A stretch of DNA of 64,000 bases from Branchiostoma floridae (Eukaryota; Chordata; Leptocardii; Amphioxiformes; Branchiostomatidae). Below the pieces are notes generated by a model that was not told the origin of the DNA, did no database searches, and saw only the letters and a program-made list of their open reading frames with translations. Shown piece by piece: positions 24,551-38,000 of this stretch. The DNA lies in contig NC_049997.1 of assembly GCF_000003815.2 (NCBI RefSeq), positions 16,540,139 to 16,604,138 of the forward strand. Direction: 5' to 3'. Position numbers and translations under genes: made by a program. Every line of letters begins with the position of its first letter. Position 1 is the stretch's first letter.

Positions 24551-25443
24551 CACCAATTCAAGTAAAAGAACCGGCAGTCTGCCAGTTTGATTCAAGAACA
24601 GTTGTTCGAATTTTGAATGGCAATGAATGAATGAATGAATTGGAATTGTACTATAGAGCTCTATACAGAACACCTGTATCAAACGAAAATACTAAACCGA
24701 TATAGAAAAATGCTAACACTTTACTTCCAACACTACAGCATAGGGACTAAAGCCCTCTAAATTTTTGGTCAGTCTTCCCTTGTTCACAGAATGACCCTTC
24801 TATCCCAGCAGTGACGTCAGGAACACACCACTTTTGCTGGAGGGGGGTATAAGTATCAGAAAGTCTATGTCGCCCCCCGTCTCTGTTGAGGGTGGGCTCT
24901 AATGTACACTGCCTCCTTCACTCCCATGACTAAACTAAACTAAAAATGTGCATTGATTGATGTTAAGTGGAAATGGCACCAAAATTCAACATTTCCTGAT
25001 CACATAATATGATGATATTAAGTATTACTTATCTAATAAGCATACACGTGTGCACAAATATACACTCTTCTCTGTACCCTTATATATATGTGTGTGTGTT
25101 TGTGTATACATTTATGATATAATCATTCATTTTTCTATTATTCATGTACAAAAATGTAAACCACCACCTCACTTATACATTACATAGTATTCTTAATTAT
25201 CTATTCAAGAGTTGCATACACAAAGTTTTGCTTCAAACATTCACTATCACGTTACCTTATTCACATGCCAATTACCACCAGTTGACAGTACCAACATTTA
25301 TGGGTTTTCTAAAACATGCATTTTAGAATCAACTTTAAAGGAAGAAAAAGTGTAGGCAAATATACAGGTCTAGTACGTTTCACCCAACAGAGCACATTCA
25401 AGTTGTTGCCTCCCTATCCTCCATCATGGTTGTCGTGAAGGTC

Positions 25444-28400
25444 TTAAACGTTCTTCAGGGGAGCTGCTTCAGAATTTGATTCGTTGTTTTGCTCAAACTT
25501 TTGTGGGAAAGAAAGGAAAAAACAACAACAGCAATTATTTCCTATGACACTTGAAATGAGCAATTTAAGACTAGAATTGTATATAAAAAGTTGTCAACTT
25601 ATAGGTTATTTGGTTAAAAAAATGAAATTGCTTTTTCAAAAGATACAATTCTAATTGATCCAAATGCTAGGAGGAGAAGTCTGTGTGTTTCTGGTCTGCG
25701 TGTGTTAGATGATGTGTCTGTGAGTGTGCTTGTATGTGTATTATCTGTAAGTATCTATGTAATATGGGTATGTGTATGTTTAGTGCATGTGCATGTACAT
25801 GCACTTGTGGTGTGTGTGCGTGTGTGTGTGCGCGTGTGTCGTGTTGATGTGTGTTAATGTGTGCAAGTGCATACATGTATACGAGTGTGTGTGTGTGTGT
25901 GTGCTTGTTTGTGTGTCTTGTTGATGTGTGTGTATTTGTGCTCATGTATGAGTGTGTCTGTGTGCGTGTGCGTGTGCGTCTGCATGTATGTTTGTGGCAA
26001 AGGAGACTTACCTCTTGAACCTCATCATCAGCGAATCCCTTGATGATCAGGTTGGACCTGGTGGTCCCTGGTTTCTTACTGTTCTTGTCATGCTCCTTAT
26101 AGGCTTTGTCGATTTTTTCCTTCAGGCCCTGTTGGTACGTAAGAAACGAGAATCACTGTGGACTCTAAGTTGGAGCTTTAACGCCTTAGGTTCGAGTGAG
26201 GCTTAGACATTCACATAATTTTCAAGAGTTATAAAGAAATAATATAATGAAACTTTTTTGTTCCTAAACTTTTTAAAACTTTTCATTATTTAACGATGTG
26301 AAAATAGCATTATTTAAGTTTTTACCTTGAACTTCTCTTCTATCTTTTGCAACTCGCTGTCGTTCTTGTTCCTCTAGTAGAGTAAGGGAAGTGTACACGT
26401 ACATGAGTCAACAGTCCTTTCATATGACATTCACTTCCCCCTCCGCCAAATCATTATTAAATTCTTCACGTTAGGAGAAAGCATAGGACGTAACATTTGA
26501 TAGACAGAGGGAAATTACATGTGAAATATTAGAGGGAATCAGGAAAGGTAACCATTTTGCAACAAATCAATTTTTTATCATCAACCAAAGTTTGCACCCA
26601 TCTTTACGTCAAGCATTGATAGGACCGCCACCATCCAATTCTTTTTATTTGCAAATGTAACGTTTTTCATCTGTCTCTGAACATACCTTCAACCAAATCA
26701 TTCTCCCAAAGATCAAGTGTGCCAAGACAAACACAACCCCCAAAATGGAGCCACAGACCCTGTCAAAGAGCAAGGCCCCGAAGACTGAGGCCAAAGTGTT
26801 TTCCACTGCCACGCTGCACTGGAAGATAATACACCCCAGCACATACTTGTCCTGAAAAAATGAACACTGTTTTAAGTATATCTTAATAGTTAAAGATAAT
26901 TTGGAAACAAAAATTATATACATAAAAGATGTCATAGTCTAATTAAATTGCGGTTGGCTATCTGATAAATTTGACTGTGTGCGTCCGATTAATTAATTAG
27001 TGCTGTCCAAACCTTATCTGCTAATTACCTGGAAGATGGTTTGGTTTTGGGTGTGTTTGTCATTTTGTGTGTCCGTATCTAACATTTGGGCTAGAAGGGG
27101 TCAGAAAATGAAAGTCAAGTTCAATAATAGCGACTTTCTAAGGTACTGCACTGAAAGTTCTGTTTTGATATGTCGTGTTTTGGACATGTTGTCGTATTTT
27201 TTAAGAAGTGGTTTGTAGAGAGAGTGCTATACATTTGGCCCCCTAGCGACTTTTTGGAACTGCAGGGACCGATTTTGCATCATGAAAGTTTAGAGGAGAA
27301 TAACTTCAGAATTCGAACAAGCTGATGGATCGTTATGAATTTTGGGATGTTTACTTTTTACTTCGGTACTCTTTTAGGGTAACCACTCGGGGTAATACAT
27401 CAATGAGACTTAGAAGAGTTTTACTCTTTTACTCACCAGTAGAGTCAAGTAGGAGACGGTAGGTAGATACTGAGATACAACCAACTTGAAGGCCACTGTC
27501 GTGACCAGGAGAGTAAAGGTGATGCCGAGACGGTCTTTGTGCTCTTCTGCTGGGATGGAGAACACAGTGAAGGAGAGGCCCATGATGACGAACTGTGAAG
27601 TAAAAACAAAAATTATGAAAAACAAAAATGCATTCAGAGGTGGCAGACGCTGTCCTCTTACCATACAGACATACTGCTTTGTGATATGCAAATGGAAGCT
27701 GGTGCTGTCTGACAATGAACCCCCACCACCAACCCCCTCCTGCTGTTGTTGAGAAAGTTACCAGCCAATCACGCTGTCTCTTGACCGTAGGAAGCAACGT
27801 CATTGGCTGGTAATTAATGATATCAAGCACTGACGCAAGCACAGAGGCAGGCCGTCTCTCACAACGGGCGAACCTGTCAAAAGCAAATGGGTACTGGAAG
27901 CTATCTTGGTCCTCAAACATGACAATGGGACAGCGTAGACGGTACTACACTTACCAAGATGAGTACGGTGTTCCACATGTAAAATATCGTCTTCCTCTGC
28001 ACATGCGCCGTGATGTTGTACAACGGGTACTCGCCGAAGGTTTTGGATTGCCCGTTACGTTTGGTGTCGTGCGTGCACTCAAGGTACTCATTCACCTTCC
28101 ACTGATCGGCATCTGAGGTAAAGATTATGTAATTATGATCACGTTTCCTTTTCTTGTAATGACGTAGAAGAGATCAATAACATTCTGTATATGTTACCTA
28201 ACTAACGCCCGAATGGAGGCGTGGCTTCGAATCCTACTTCTGACACCATGTTGTATCGTGTTGTGGGATCAGAGACAGTACAAGCTGCTAATCCTTGTAT
28301 TCTAGCATTGTGTTCTACGACTGTTACCTGCAAAGTCGTCATCACTAATGTTGTCGATGGACCCGTAGTTCTTTCTCAGCTCCACCTTCCTGAGTGGCCA

Positions 28401-31400
28401 GCCTGACATCAGTTGGATAGTCAGTTTCTGGACGAATAAATCATAACATGAAAGATTGAAGTGTATCGTGCTTAGTCCAGTCAAGGAGGTTAAAACTTGG
28501 TCCAGTGTTCAGCGACCTTTCTTAGGACCAAGAGGTCGAAAAGATTTCAGAATAGACAGAGAGTTGGGCGTATTTTTCATCGGACATTCTACCATATGAG
28601 TCGATGCACAGGGCTCGTCCGATCCCTAAAAATCACGCGGAAGAATATCGGTCCGCCGATCGATTTTGCTGCCGTGTGAGAAGACATTGGGATATGGGGT
28701 TACGCCGTGGTTCACTGTATTGTGACTGCACACACTCGGAACTGTGAAATAAATAGTATATTGGAATACATACTTGGTGGTCGACAGGGAAGTCGGTGAG
28801 TTTCATGTCAGCCTTGAAGGTTGCCTTAACCTTCCTGAACTCGTGCACGATGGAAACTTCGACAAAACAACCTCAATCAGGTTCCGTAGTGTCACGTTCT
28901 TCTCAACGGTCACTGTGTTCCTCAGCTCGATCCGTGGGTCCCACTGATTGTCCCAGTCTACTTCCTGAAAACGTAGAATACAGTTGTATAAATGAGGTTC
29001 AAGCACTGCTCTAAGCCTTTTGGCGTAATCTGTTGCGTGCTGGGTTTGTGGTCTGACGGCCCGAGGTCGGGCGGGTTTTGATCCCGGGAGTAAGGATATT
29101 GTTAAAAGGTGAGGCTTTTCGTCTCCCTCTGCTTCCAAAAAAGAAATCAAACCCGACCTGTTTAGAAATAGGCAACACTAATATTAGAGTAGAATATTGT
29201 TTATAACTGTTCATTGTCACTTGTATATCTATGTTTATACCATGCATTTGCAATTAGCCCTCGGGCACGAACTTGCAAATAAACTTCTTTAATTAAATTA
29301 GCTACCATATAACAAACTTCACTGGGTCAGGGGGCGATATCGACTTTCAATAACCTTTGACCCATTGCTGACGTCACGTGTACAAAATCTTGTTTATTTT
29401 ACTTATCTCCCTTACATCTCTATTTTTGATCCCTTTGAGATTTGGATCCTTGTAGAAGATCTCAAACCAGAGTTCTGCGGAGAACTCCTGTTTAACGGTG
29501 TCCACATCCCTCAGTGAGAACAGGGTGGGAGTAATCAGCACACGGACCTGGAGGGGTAGGGAACATTAGTATCTTTCTTTGTAAATAACGTTATGTGGAA
29601 AGAATGCACAAAGTTCTTCGACACAATCAGTTTTAAGAATTACCCAGCCAATGTTCCAGCACCCTCCCACACAGGGTTGACTATCGCGGCAACGCCTTAC
29701 GATATCACCCCTGCCTTTTCAGCCTCAGAAAGTCGGTACTAGTTGCTCCTTGCTTATGAATATTAATGAGCTTGCCTGATTTGTCGCGGACCAATCAGCG
29801 CCCGAACTGCAAGTTTCGAATAAACAGCGTACGGTGCGGCGTGCACAAAAATTGTTAATTCTTGCGTACGTGTGCGTTCCAGCAAGGACGTCCTTGGTTC
29901 CAGTGACGGTCTGTCACCTTCCTGAGGGCAATGCTAACTGCAGCTACTTCACACTGCAGCTAGGAGTCGTTGTTGCAGTACTTAGTCGGCTCAGGGTCAA
30001 CTTAGAAGCGCTTATATAAATCAAGCTACTATTTCACCTTTTCTGGTTTCCTGCTAAACCATTTCTGGCCGCTGCTGCTCTCCAGATAACTGTTGATATG
30101 CTTCACCTCCGCAACTATAACATCCAGTTTGACTTCAAGACCCTGGAACATCATAGGAAAAAAAATCTTTATTATTCGGAAGAAATATCAATAGTATTTC
30201 CCTTTATATTCGGCATTGTAATCTCCTGACTGACTTTGTATTGAAAGTTAAAGTATATGGAACTCGAGTTATGGGACCTTGCATCTTCGCCATAAGATAT
30301 TAATCCTTTCGAATGAAGTACTATACATATTTCTGACAAATTATCATGCAAACAAGTCCTTATTTGCATAATTTTCTCAGTTGATTATCATCTCTGCCCA
30401 TATAACACAAGTTGATCACAGTATGAAAGTCTTGGCAAAGAAGGCATTTTCTTATCAACATCAATTATGCAAATGAGGTCTTCGTTTGCATATTTGATAT
30501 CTATCAACATTCCTCTTTTTTTCTCAGCTACGTGACATTGTATGTTTATACCCCCGTCACATGTAGCGAAAATCGATCGGACTGCGAGCTCTAAATTACC
30601 AGCAGGAGGATGACCCTGATGGCGACGAAGAAATGGCAGACTTCCCCCCTTCCCGTCAGTGTCATGCCTCCTAATTTAGAGCTCGCAGACTCATCGTCCG
30701 TTCGATTTTCGCTACATGTGACGGGGGGATAAAGAGTCCTATCATAGCATCCAGTGTATTTATTAACTTTCCTCATGAATTATGCCAATTAGGTATTGAT
30801 TTACATAAACAACCCCTAAAAAATGTTTGTCATCATATAGACTACCTACATATCAAGAATTATTAAAATATGTTAACACAAAGTTTACGTATTCTCGCCC
30901 AGAGTTTGAAACAAAATCGGCCCCTGCAAACTAAAAAAAAAGTCTCCATGGTCCCAAACTCACAGAACTCACTCTCTGTCCCAAGAGCTTATTATCTATC
31001 ATCAAAACACAAAATTTCCAGAACACGAGATACTAAAACCGAAAGAAATGCTACAGTACTTTAGGTCGCTAGGGAGCCCATTATCAAACTTGACCTTCTT
31101 TTTTCCAAACCCGTACCCACCTACCAAATATGACGAGGATCCCTCCATGGTTTTTCGAGTTATGCTGTTGACAGACACACAGATAAACTCACCGAAACCA
31201 TCACCCTCTTGACAAAGTTTATTATTAAAAAAACATGGCTACAGAGCCTGAGGGCAATATTTGACTAATATATGCATGGAGCACTCAGTTCTGGGGCCAA
31301 CATATCCACTTCTCAGTGTCAATGTTTCCTTCCATTCTTGTATCTATCTTGACCTGTTGAAACATTTACCTTAAAGCATCTGTGAGCCTAGCAAATAAAA

Positions 31401-31857
31401 CTACGTAGCCATGCCTTCTATGGATATGCCCCCCACCCCCCGCAATATCAAAGAGAATAATTCAATTTGCCCCTCTTGAACAGAACACTCCAGTCTTGAA
31501 CCTTAGTTCTAATTTGTTAAGGCCACACCAATTCGGTTTCTTGGTTCTCAGGCACCAAACGAAATTTCGTAAACAGATGAAAACGAAAGCTTGTGAGGAA
31601 AACCTGAATCTTAGACTATATTCAGTCCCCACTACTTTAACTTATTACTTATATGTTTATGTATAAAGTTAACTTTCTCTAAGACTTTTTTCTCGTTAGT
31701 CTTCCTGTACTCAGGAATCTTCGGGTTTTCTTCCATTAAAAAGTTTCTGGAGGACGTCCTTTTCACACTAAAAACCTATTCAATGATTTTTTGTAACCTT
31801 ATGTCAATGAGAGGAGCCTAAAACAATTGTACTAACCTGATTGTCAGAGTCCGCCAT
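25444..31857 (-). CDS. Cys-loop-less pentameric ligand-gated ion channel, paralogue B, frameshifted
   Basis: Minus-strand exons: 31857-31837, 30142-30038, 29547-29416, 28964-28774, 28427-28328, 28112-27955, 27592-27437, 26851-26687, 26373-26326, 26128-26012, 25497-25444. The layout and phases equal those of gene A. Exon 4 is 191 nt instead of 192, one base shorter just before the FPVDHQ region, and so shifts into an early stop. All other exons stay open and all splice sites are intact, so this is either a recent pseudogene, a polymorphism or an assembly error. Exon 2 is longer than in A and encodes an amphipathic, coiled-coil-like stretch. Exon 8 is 165 nt, shortening the M3-M4 link to about seven residues. 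Like A it lacks Cys-loop cysteines and a signal peptide, and has a TAG four codons before the ATG. The C-terminus is APLKNV. Confidence 0.8.
30546..30732. mobile_element. 187-bp MITE present only in D2
   Basis: Ends atacccccgtcacatgtagc and gctacatgtgacggggggat are inverted complements extending about 37 bp; a further inner pair (gagctctaaatta and taatttagagctc) continues the foldback. The corresponding place in D1 (near 22930) has no insertion. Confidence 0.85.
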
Positions 31858-32030
31858 GTTATGACTCTAGCTCTGAAAGTAGTTCAACCAGTGCCATGGG
31901 TGTGTCGTAAATACGTTAAAATTGTTTCACGCACGTTGTGCCCTGAGGTCTTAGATAGCTTGCGATACGCATGGCCATGGGCTAGGTTTACACGGGTGTT
32001 TTTGGAGCTCGACTTGGAGTACACTCCGCC

Positions 32031-33331
32031 GAAGTCTGACTGAGCGGAGTCTTTGTTAGGTCGTGCGACGTTCGCCCGACTTCCATTTGTTTACAAATAT
32101 TTAATTTCAGGGAATGTGAGGGTAATTCTAACATTGTGGCTTCTGTGGTAGTATGTAGGCTGGTTTTGTGACACACTTTCCTTCCTTGAGTGATTTCTAT
32201 TATGCCCGCGCATTCCATTAATTGGTTAAAAAGATTCCGACAACAAAATAAGCAACATTTATTGATCTCTTGCCTTTTTTGAGGAACGTTTTGTGTGACC
32301 TTGTTCGCGTGCAAGAGGTCATGGGAGGTTCATTATCATAGATTTATTCACCGTCGATCGCACGAGCCTCGCTTATATGTGAGGGGGCAGTTTTTAGGCG
32401 AAAAATACGCAAGACCATCGTAAGATATTAAAATCAGCCGACCTTCTCGCGATCGCGAAGTACGTCCGAAGATCGTATATAATGTGATGGGCCCCGGGGG
32501 TATTAGGAAACTTGCATGCTGTCCCCCCCAAATACCTAAAGTTAGCAATCGTACGACGACCGTACGACCTTTATGACCGTGCCCTGAACAGAAATTTTAG
32601 ACACTCAAGTACAATTCTCCCGGACTCCACTTGTGGAATGAGTAACCTTGAAACCATGTCCAAATCGGTGTTCGGAAGAGAGAGTGGTTGGCAAGTCGCG
32701 TTTTCTGGTGTGTAAATCCATGACGTGTGTGAACATATTGCTCTTGGATCGGAGTCCGGACGGGTCCACTCGAAAACGGGTGTCAGCCACAGCCATTGTT
32801 TTGAAGTTTTTGAGGGCGTGCTTGGCCCTATTGCCCAGGATGCCAAACATTTCGGTTTAAAGGTCACAGTGCATAGTCTGCTAAACCAGTTTTCCTGTTT
32901 GTTTGGTGGCAAGCCGCCACAGTGCCTGCCATGTTGTGTTGTAGGTTCGTTCCGTCTCTTACACTGGAGCAGTGTGAACAAACTACACAACTTGAGCTTT
33001 TCTGAATTACTGAGACTGCAGGTACGTTGTTACATGCATGTGTTTTAGCTATTGTGCTCAAAATAAGTTCTTATGACTCGGTAGTATCTTGTTTAGCAAA
33101 ATCACATAGAGCAGACATTATTGGTGGGTGATACTACAGTGTGTGATATTGAAACAAATGAGATACGGCAATCGCAAAAACTATGCAAGTTCTACAAAAC
33201 CGGTATGCATATCCGACAACGAGTATGGCAACAACTAGACATGTTGTTTATAGAACGCAATGTTTTGCTAAGGTCTCTGGGTATAATCGAATTCTAAGAC
33301 ATGTCTTCTAAAATCGTTAGGTATTTTCAAA
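32031..33331 (+). promoter_or_regulatory. intergenic region with possible 5' exon of the NTase-TPR gene
   Basis: A perfect donor ctgcag|gtacgt has its last exon base at 33021, and an acceptor-like tcgttag ends near 33320, just before the ATG at 33332. This suggests a short 5' non-coding exon ending at 33021. The region 32880-33000 would then hold the promoter. Nothing else is recognisable between 32031 and 32880. Confidence 0.3.
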
Positions 33332-34014
33332 ATGTTGACGGTTTGTGAGACACTTCGCGAGGTGGACGCTAAAGCCACGCGACTCGGACTAGTGCGTACC
33401 GAGACAGACTACATCCGTGCTCTATTGGACGCCATGGCGGACATGGACAGGTATGTGGAAGTGGAGGTGCTCAAAAGCCTGGGAGATGTGAACTTGGAAA
33501 AGGGAAGACTCTACAAGGACCTAGAGAAGTTTGACAGAGCCATGATGCTGTATAGAACTGCACTGATACGATGTGAGGACGCCTATGTTGGAGATAGAAT
33601 CACATATCGTTACCGGTATGCCGAGAAGTTGATAGGGAAGGTACCAAGAGCTTCCATAAGCTCCAGCAACAAGAAAATACCATCACTTCCGAAGGTCGTG
33701 GAGAAGTTCTTGAATCTTGACCGTAGCTTGTCTTTATCTAACAAAGACTCTGTACTGTTTGAATTCACAAAGTTAATGATAGAAGGCATCGTTAACAGGG
33801 ACAGCATGTTGGAGGTGGAAGCGGTCAAGAGTATCGGAGACGTGTATTTGAACACAGGAAGAAAGACAGGAGACACTATGTATTTGACCAAAGCTACCGC
33901 CATGTACAACACAGCGCTATCACGGTGTGAAGGGGTACAGGGCAAGTGACACTCATTCATCGCTTGCTGTACACGGCAAAAATCAGGCAATCTACCAGAA
34001 GGACTGGAAATAAG
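33332..34014 (+). CDS. N-terminal TPR-like exon of the NTase-TPR gene, apparent frameshift
   Basis: The frame from ATG 33332 runs to a TGA at 33947-33949 (205 residues). It has two related helical blocks, each with an E-x-(v/a)-K-S-(l/i)-G-D-V-(n/y)-L motif and a downstream A-x-x-(m)-Y-(r/n)-T-A-L-x-R-C-E motif (about residues 43-85 and 155-200). Just at the TGA the reading moves to the next frame: from 33946 the frame V-T-L-I-H-R-L-L-Y-T-A-K-I-R-Q stays open to a donor aag|gtattc at 34014/34015. That looks like continuing helical protein, so one base seems to be missing. The end phase does not match the next candidate exon, so another exon or a different junction is needed. Attribution to the downstream gene rests on similar motifs and order. 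Confidence 0.55.
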
Positions 34015-34330
34015 GTATTCAACTTTTCTTGTCATGTCATTTGAAAAGCATAAACGATGTGAATCGCATGTTAAAGAAAACGAAAAGTTGGATTGTTGCA
34101 AAAGCTTTCGTAAAATCTATGTTGAATCTTTGTAAATTGATATTGTCAATTGCCAAGAATGCATGTTTATATACCCCCTGTTTATCATGTGTGATTTATA
34201 TTGTTGACGGATATAAAGTACAGAGGTCGTCTGTCATATGACACCCCGGCGACCACGGACGTTGACGTCATCGATGACGTAACGGGTTCAAGGTTCATGT
34301 GAGTACAAATGTGAATAGCGACTAACAGTA

Positions 34331-34476
34331 GTCTACAAGCAGATCCTACGGTGCCCTAGGATAGTTTTAAAGCTGGCCAAGGAGTATAGCCGACTACCCG
34401 CATGAATCGCTTTGGCCGGCTATACTCCTTGGCCTGCTTTGATACTGTCTTATGCCATTGTAGGATCTGCTTGGAG
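34331..34476. repeat. foldback element
   Basis: Two arms of about 60 bp form a near-perfect hairpin around 34390-34410. The left arm contains agcagatcctac and ggccaaggagtatagcc; the right arm contains ggctatactccttggcc and gtaggatctgct. It lies in the putative intron of the NTase-TPR gene. MITE-like; no coding capacity. Confidence 0.8.
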
Positions 34477-35082
34477 ATTGATCAACAGTGGAGTATTTGC
34501 TTAGTGGGAATGTCAATCACACAGCATGAAAATCAGTTGGACGAAGTGTTTGCAAGCTCTAAATGGTGTACTACTATATGGTGTATAGTCTCTCAATCAT
34601 CGCACGATGCTTAGAGATCAACTGATGTTCGCAGGTCACCGGGGCTCTGTCCAATTTGGTAGTCCAATTTTGTGTGCAGATTCTCATGGGAACAATACAC
34701 ACGAGTCTCTGGCGACTTTTAAATTCGGCTGCCTCCTGGCAATCAACAAATAAAGGGGTTTAAGACCAGTCAGATCTTACTGGTGGAAAATGAAAACTTG
34801 CGTTGTTGTGCTGTTGCTGAAATGCTACTAGAATGAATACGAAGTTTTCCGTTCCTATTACCCTTGTAACTGCTATTGTACATACCTTTGTAGCGACAGC
34901 CATACTTTGACCTTGGCAAATAAGAGTTTGAGTCTATTTGTTTGTTTGTTTGTTAACAGCATGACTCTTGAAGTCTTGGATGATTAGTATTTATTTACAA
35001 TTTACGCCATTCAGGATTTATGTATGGATGAGTACTTGAGTGGTGAAATTACCAGCTAGTTGTATCTTTAACCATTATACAG

Positions 35083-38000
35083 GTCGCCCAGTGCGTACAT
35101 AGAAAGCCAAACAACAGGACATGTGGCACCGGATTACAGGTATGCGAATTGTACAATGCAGCATATTGAATATCAAATATGTGATTAAAAAAAATTATGT
35201 TCAAAGAAAAGAAAAAAGGAACGTGTAAACACATATGATTGCCTTTTAGACAATTTTTTTAATGCACAGCCACAGAAGGAATGCGGTCCATACGTATTAT
35301 ATGTGAAATATCAAGTGGTACAGTAGCATTCAAAGACTGAAAGTATGTCGAAAAAGAGAAGACAAAATTTAATAACCCTACAATTTCAAACAGACCCCAG
35401 ATATCTCTGGAGTTTAATTCCGGAAAATATCCGGAGACATGTAACTTAAACCTATATATTCATTATCATTTGATATATTGATGTCGATTCATTTATATAT
35501 CTACTTTCAAATGAATTAATCCACTGCAGGACTTGCGACAAGGACCTGACTGAAGGCGATCATGCACTGACAGAAGGGAACCTGGACTTGGCAGAACAGA
35601 AGTTTGCGTCCGCTCTGAAACTCATTCACGGTATGCTTTAAAAAAAAAACAAATGTAGATTCTCCAAGCAAACTATACCCATTGCCGTGCAGTATCTAAC
35701 CCTATTTAGGAAAATAAACTGCTCTCCAACTCAAGATATTCTACTCACCGGAAACTTCGATCGAATCTCTTGGTCTTCTTCAGCTATCTGACCCGGCTGC
35801 TGTAGACACGTGATCTTTTGCATTCGTGACGTCAGTACTAGGTCAAAGTTCGTCGGAAGTCGGTACCGCGCCCATGTCTAACTTTACATCAGTTACATAT
35901 TCTATGTAATAGTAACTTATAAAGAATAAATCAGCTACGTTCGTAACTAATTTTATAATTGTAATAAAATCTATTTAATTTATCCATATTTCATTGACGT
36001 TCGTCACGTTCATTTTTTTATATGCCTTTTGCAGATTTTAACATACCTGATCGACCAAAAGAGGCAGAGTGCCTTTATAGAATAGGCAACGTATACGTCA
36101 AGCGAGGTAAAAGGACAAAAGAAGGTAGGAACTTCACACAGGCAGCTGCCCTGTACAACGCAGCCATGGCCAGAACAGACGAAAATAGAGACAAAATGAT
36201 GAGATGCCTGCAGGAAACAGAGCAATTGTTTCTCATGCACATAGCAAATGTGGACAGCAAGCTGGTATCATCTGATGGGGACCTACGTCATAAAGAGCGA
36301 TTTGAGAGCATGCGTACTCGCGTCAAGTCCCAGTTAGAAGCAATTGATCAGAAACACAATCCGTACCAATATAACGAGGACGACCCAAAGATGCGAACAG
36401 TCGAGGCCGAGCGAGCTGAAGCAGTTAAAGCTCTATTCAAGAGCATCGCCAAGGACAGACAAATGTTTATCCAGGACCTTGTCAGAGAAAGCGTAGAGGT
36501 TCTTGGCCCTCCTCCATGTAAGTATGCTTTCATCGGATTGGGCTCACAGGCAACAGAACTGGTTACACCCTACTCTGACCTGGAGTTCGCCATTCTGATT
36601 GAAGATGGAAGAGACAACGATGACACGCGGGAGTACTTCATCAACCTCACACACTACCTACACCTGAAAGTCATCAACCTGGGAGAGACCATCCTTCCAG
36701 CCATGGCTATCCCGTCACTGAATGATTTCCAATCAGAAGACCCAGAGAAAGACTGGTTCTTCGACTCCGTCACGCCTCGTGGATTCGCCTTCGATGGATT
36801 TATGCCATGGGCCAGTAAGACTCCGTTTGGAAGAGACAAGACTAAAACGAAGCCCCCCGTAAGCCTTATCCAGACACCAGTCAATCTGGCAAAGTTTCAG
36901 CGGCATAACATTAGCATGTCAGAAGGTTACCATCTGTCAGACATCCTCAGGCGGGTTTCTTTCCTAGCAGGAGAAGAAACCCTGATAAGTGAGTACATGG
37001 AGAAACTGGGCGAAATCATCACAGATTCGCCTATTTCTCGTTTAATGTCCCGTTTGTCCGCTATTGTTACCTTGTGGGACGACAAGGACCATCTTTCAAA
37101 CCTTGAACCCACTGGGCAACTGCTCAATGTGAAGAAAGACATCTATCGTTTCCCAGGAATAGCCATAGAACTACTAGCCCTCTGCTGTCAATTTGCCACT
37201 GCCAGCACATGGGATGTAATCGACAAATTTAAGGAAACGGACTTGGTCGAAGAACAGAACGCTACCCATCTTACAATACTGACCAGCATCTCGGCAGAGC
37301 TTCGACTGAGAACATACATTGTCAATGGAGGGCAAAACGACACTCTGTCACCTCTCACCGAAATTGAATATCAACCAAAAGTGCGAATGATATCTTACAA
37401 CACCTTGAGGTCTGTATTCCACATTCCGGACAATAAAGTCCTCTTCAGGTACTACTGCAGGGCTATACCCCTGAAAAGGTGTATGCCAGATATCATCAAC
37501 AAGACTTTGCCGCTGGAACCAATAAAGATATTCAAAACAGCCATCTATGATGACTCAAATGAATGTATGGGACGGATAGCTGGAAACCTACTCTTGTCAG
37601 ATAAAAGCTTGCAATACTGGGAGGCAGCATTAAGAGAAGCAGAAAGTGAGGTCAAACGGTCAGAAATACTTGAAGAATTAGGGACATATTGGGCATCTCA
37701 TGATGATATTGCAAAGGGAAGAACCTATTTTGAACAATCACTGATGATCCGTAGGAATATCTATGGAGAGAAGACAGCACATCCGGATATTGTATTGTCA
37801 CTACTCAACATAGGAACCTCTTTCAGTAGACTCGGCGATCAGAAGAAAGCCATTGGTTACTTCCAACAATCGCTAACTATGACTGAAATGTTGTATGGGG
37901 ACTGCGCAGCACATCCAAACATTACAAAGACACTTTGTTTCCTTGGATATTCCTGGAGCAAACTCGGTGACCAGAATAAAGCAATAAACTTCTACGAAAA

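Larger units (their letters stand above)
24250..32030. repeat. tandem segmental duplication, unit D2
   Basis: Second copy of the D1 segment. It begins with a copy of the region around the SINHCAF-side poly(A) signal (caataaaattgtactgc at 24281) and ends upstream of the channel gene B start. It carries a 187-bp MITE (30546-30732) absent from D1 and lacks the MITE at the D1 edge. Confidence 0.9.

Noticed and set aside
36022..36034. ATG at 36022 as start of the NTase-TPR protein
   Set aside because: These bases are the polypyrimidine/acceptor region (ccttttgcag); phase and sequence join the exon from 36035 to the upstream exon ending at 35630.
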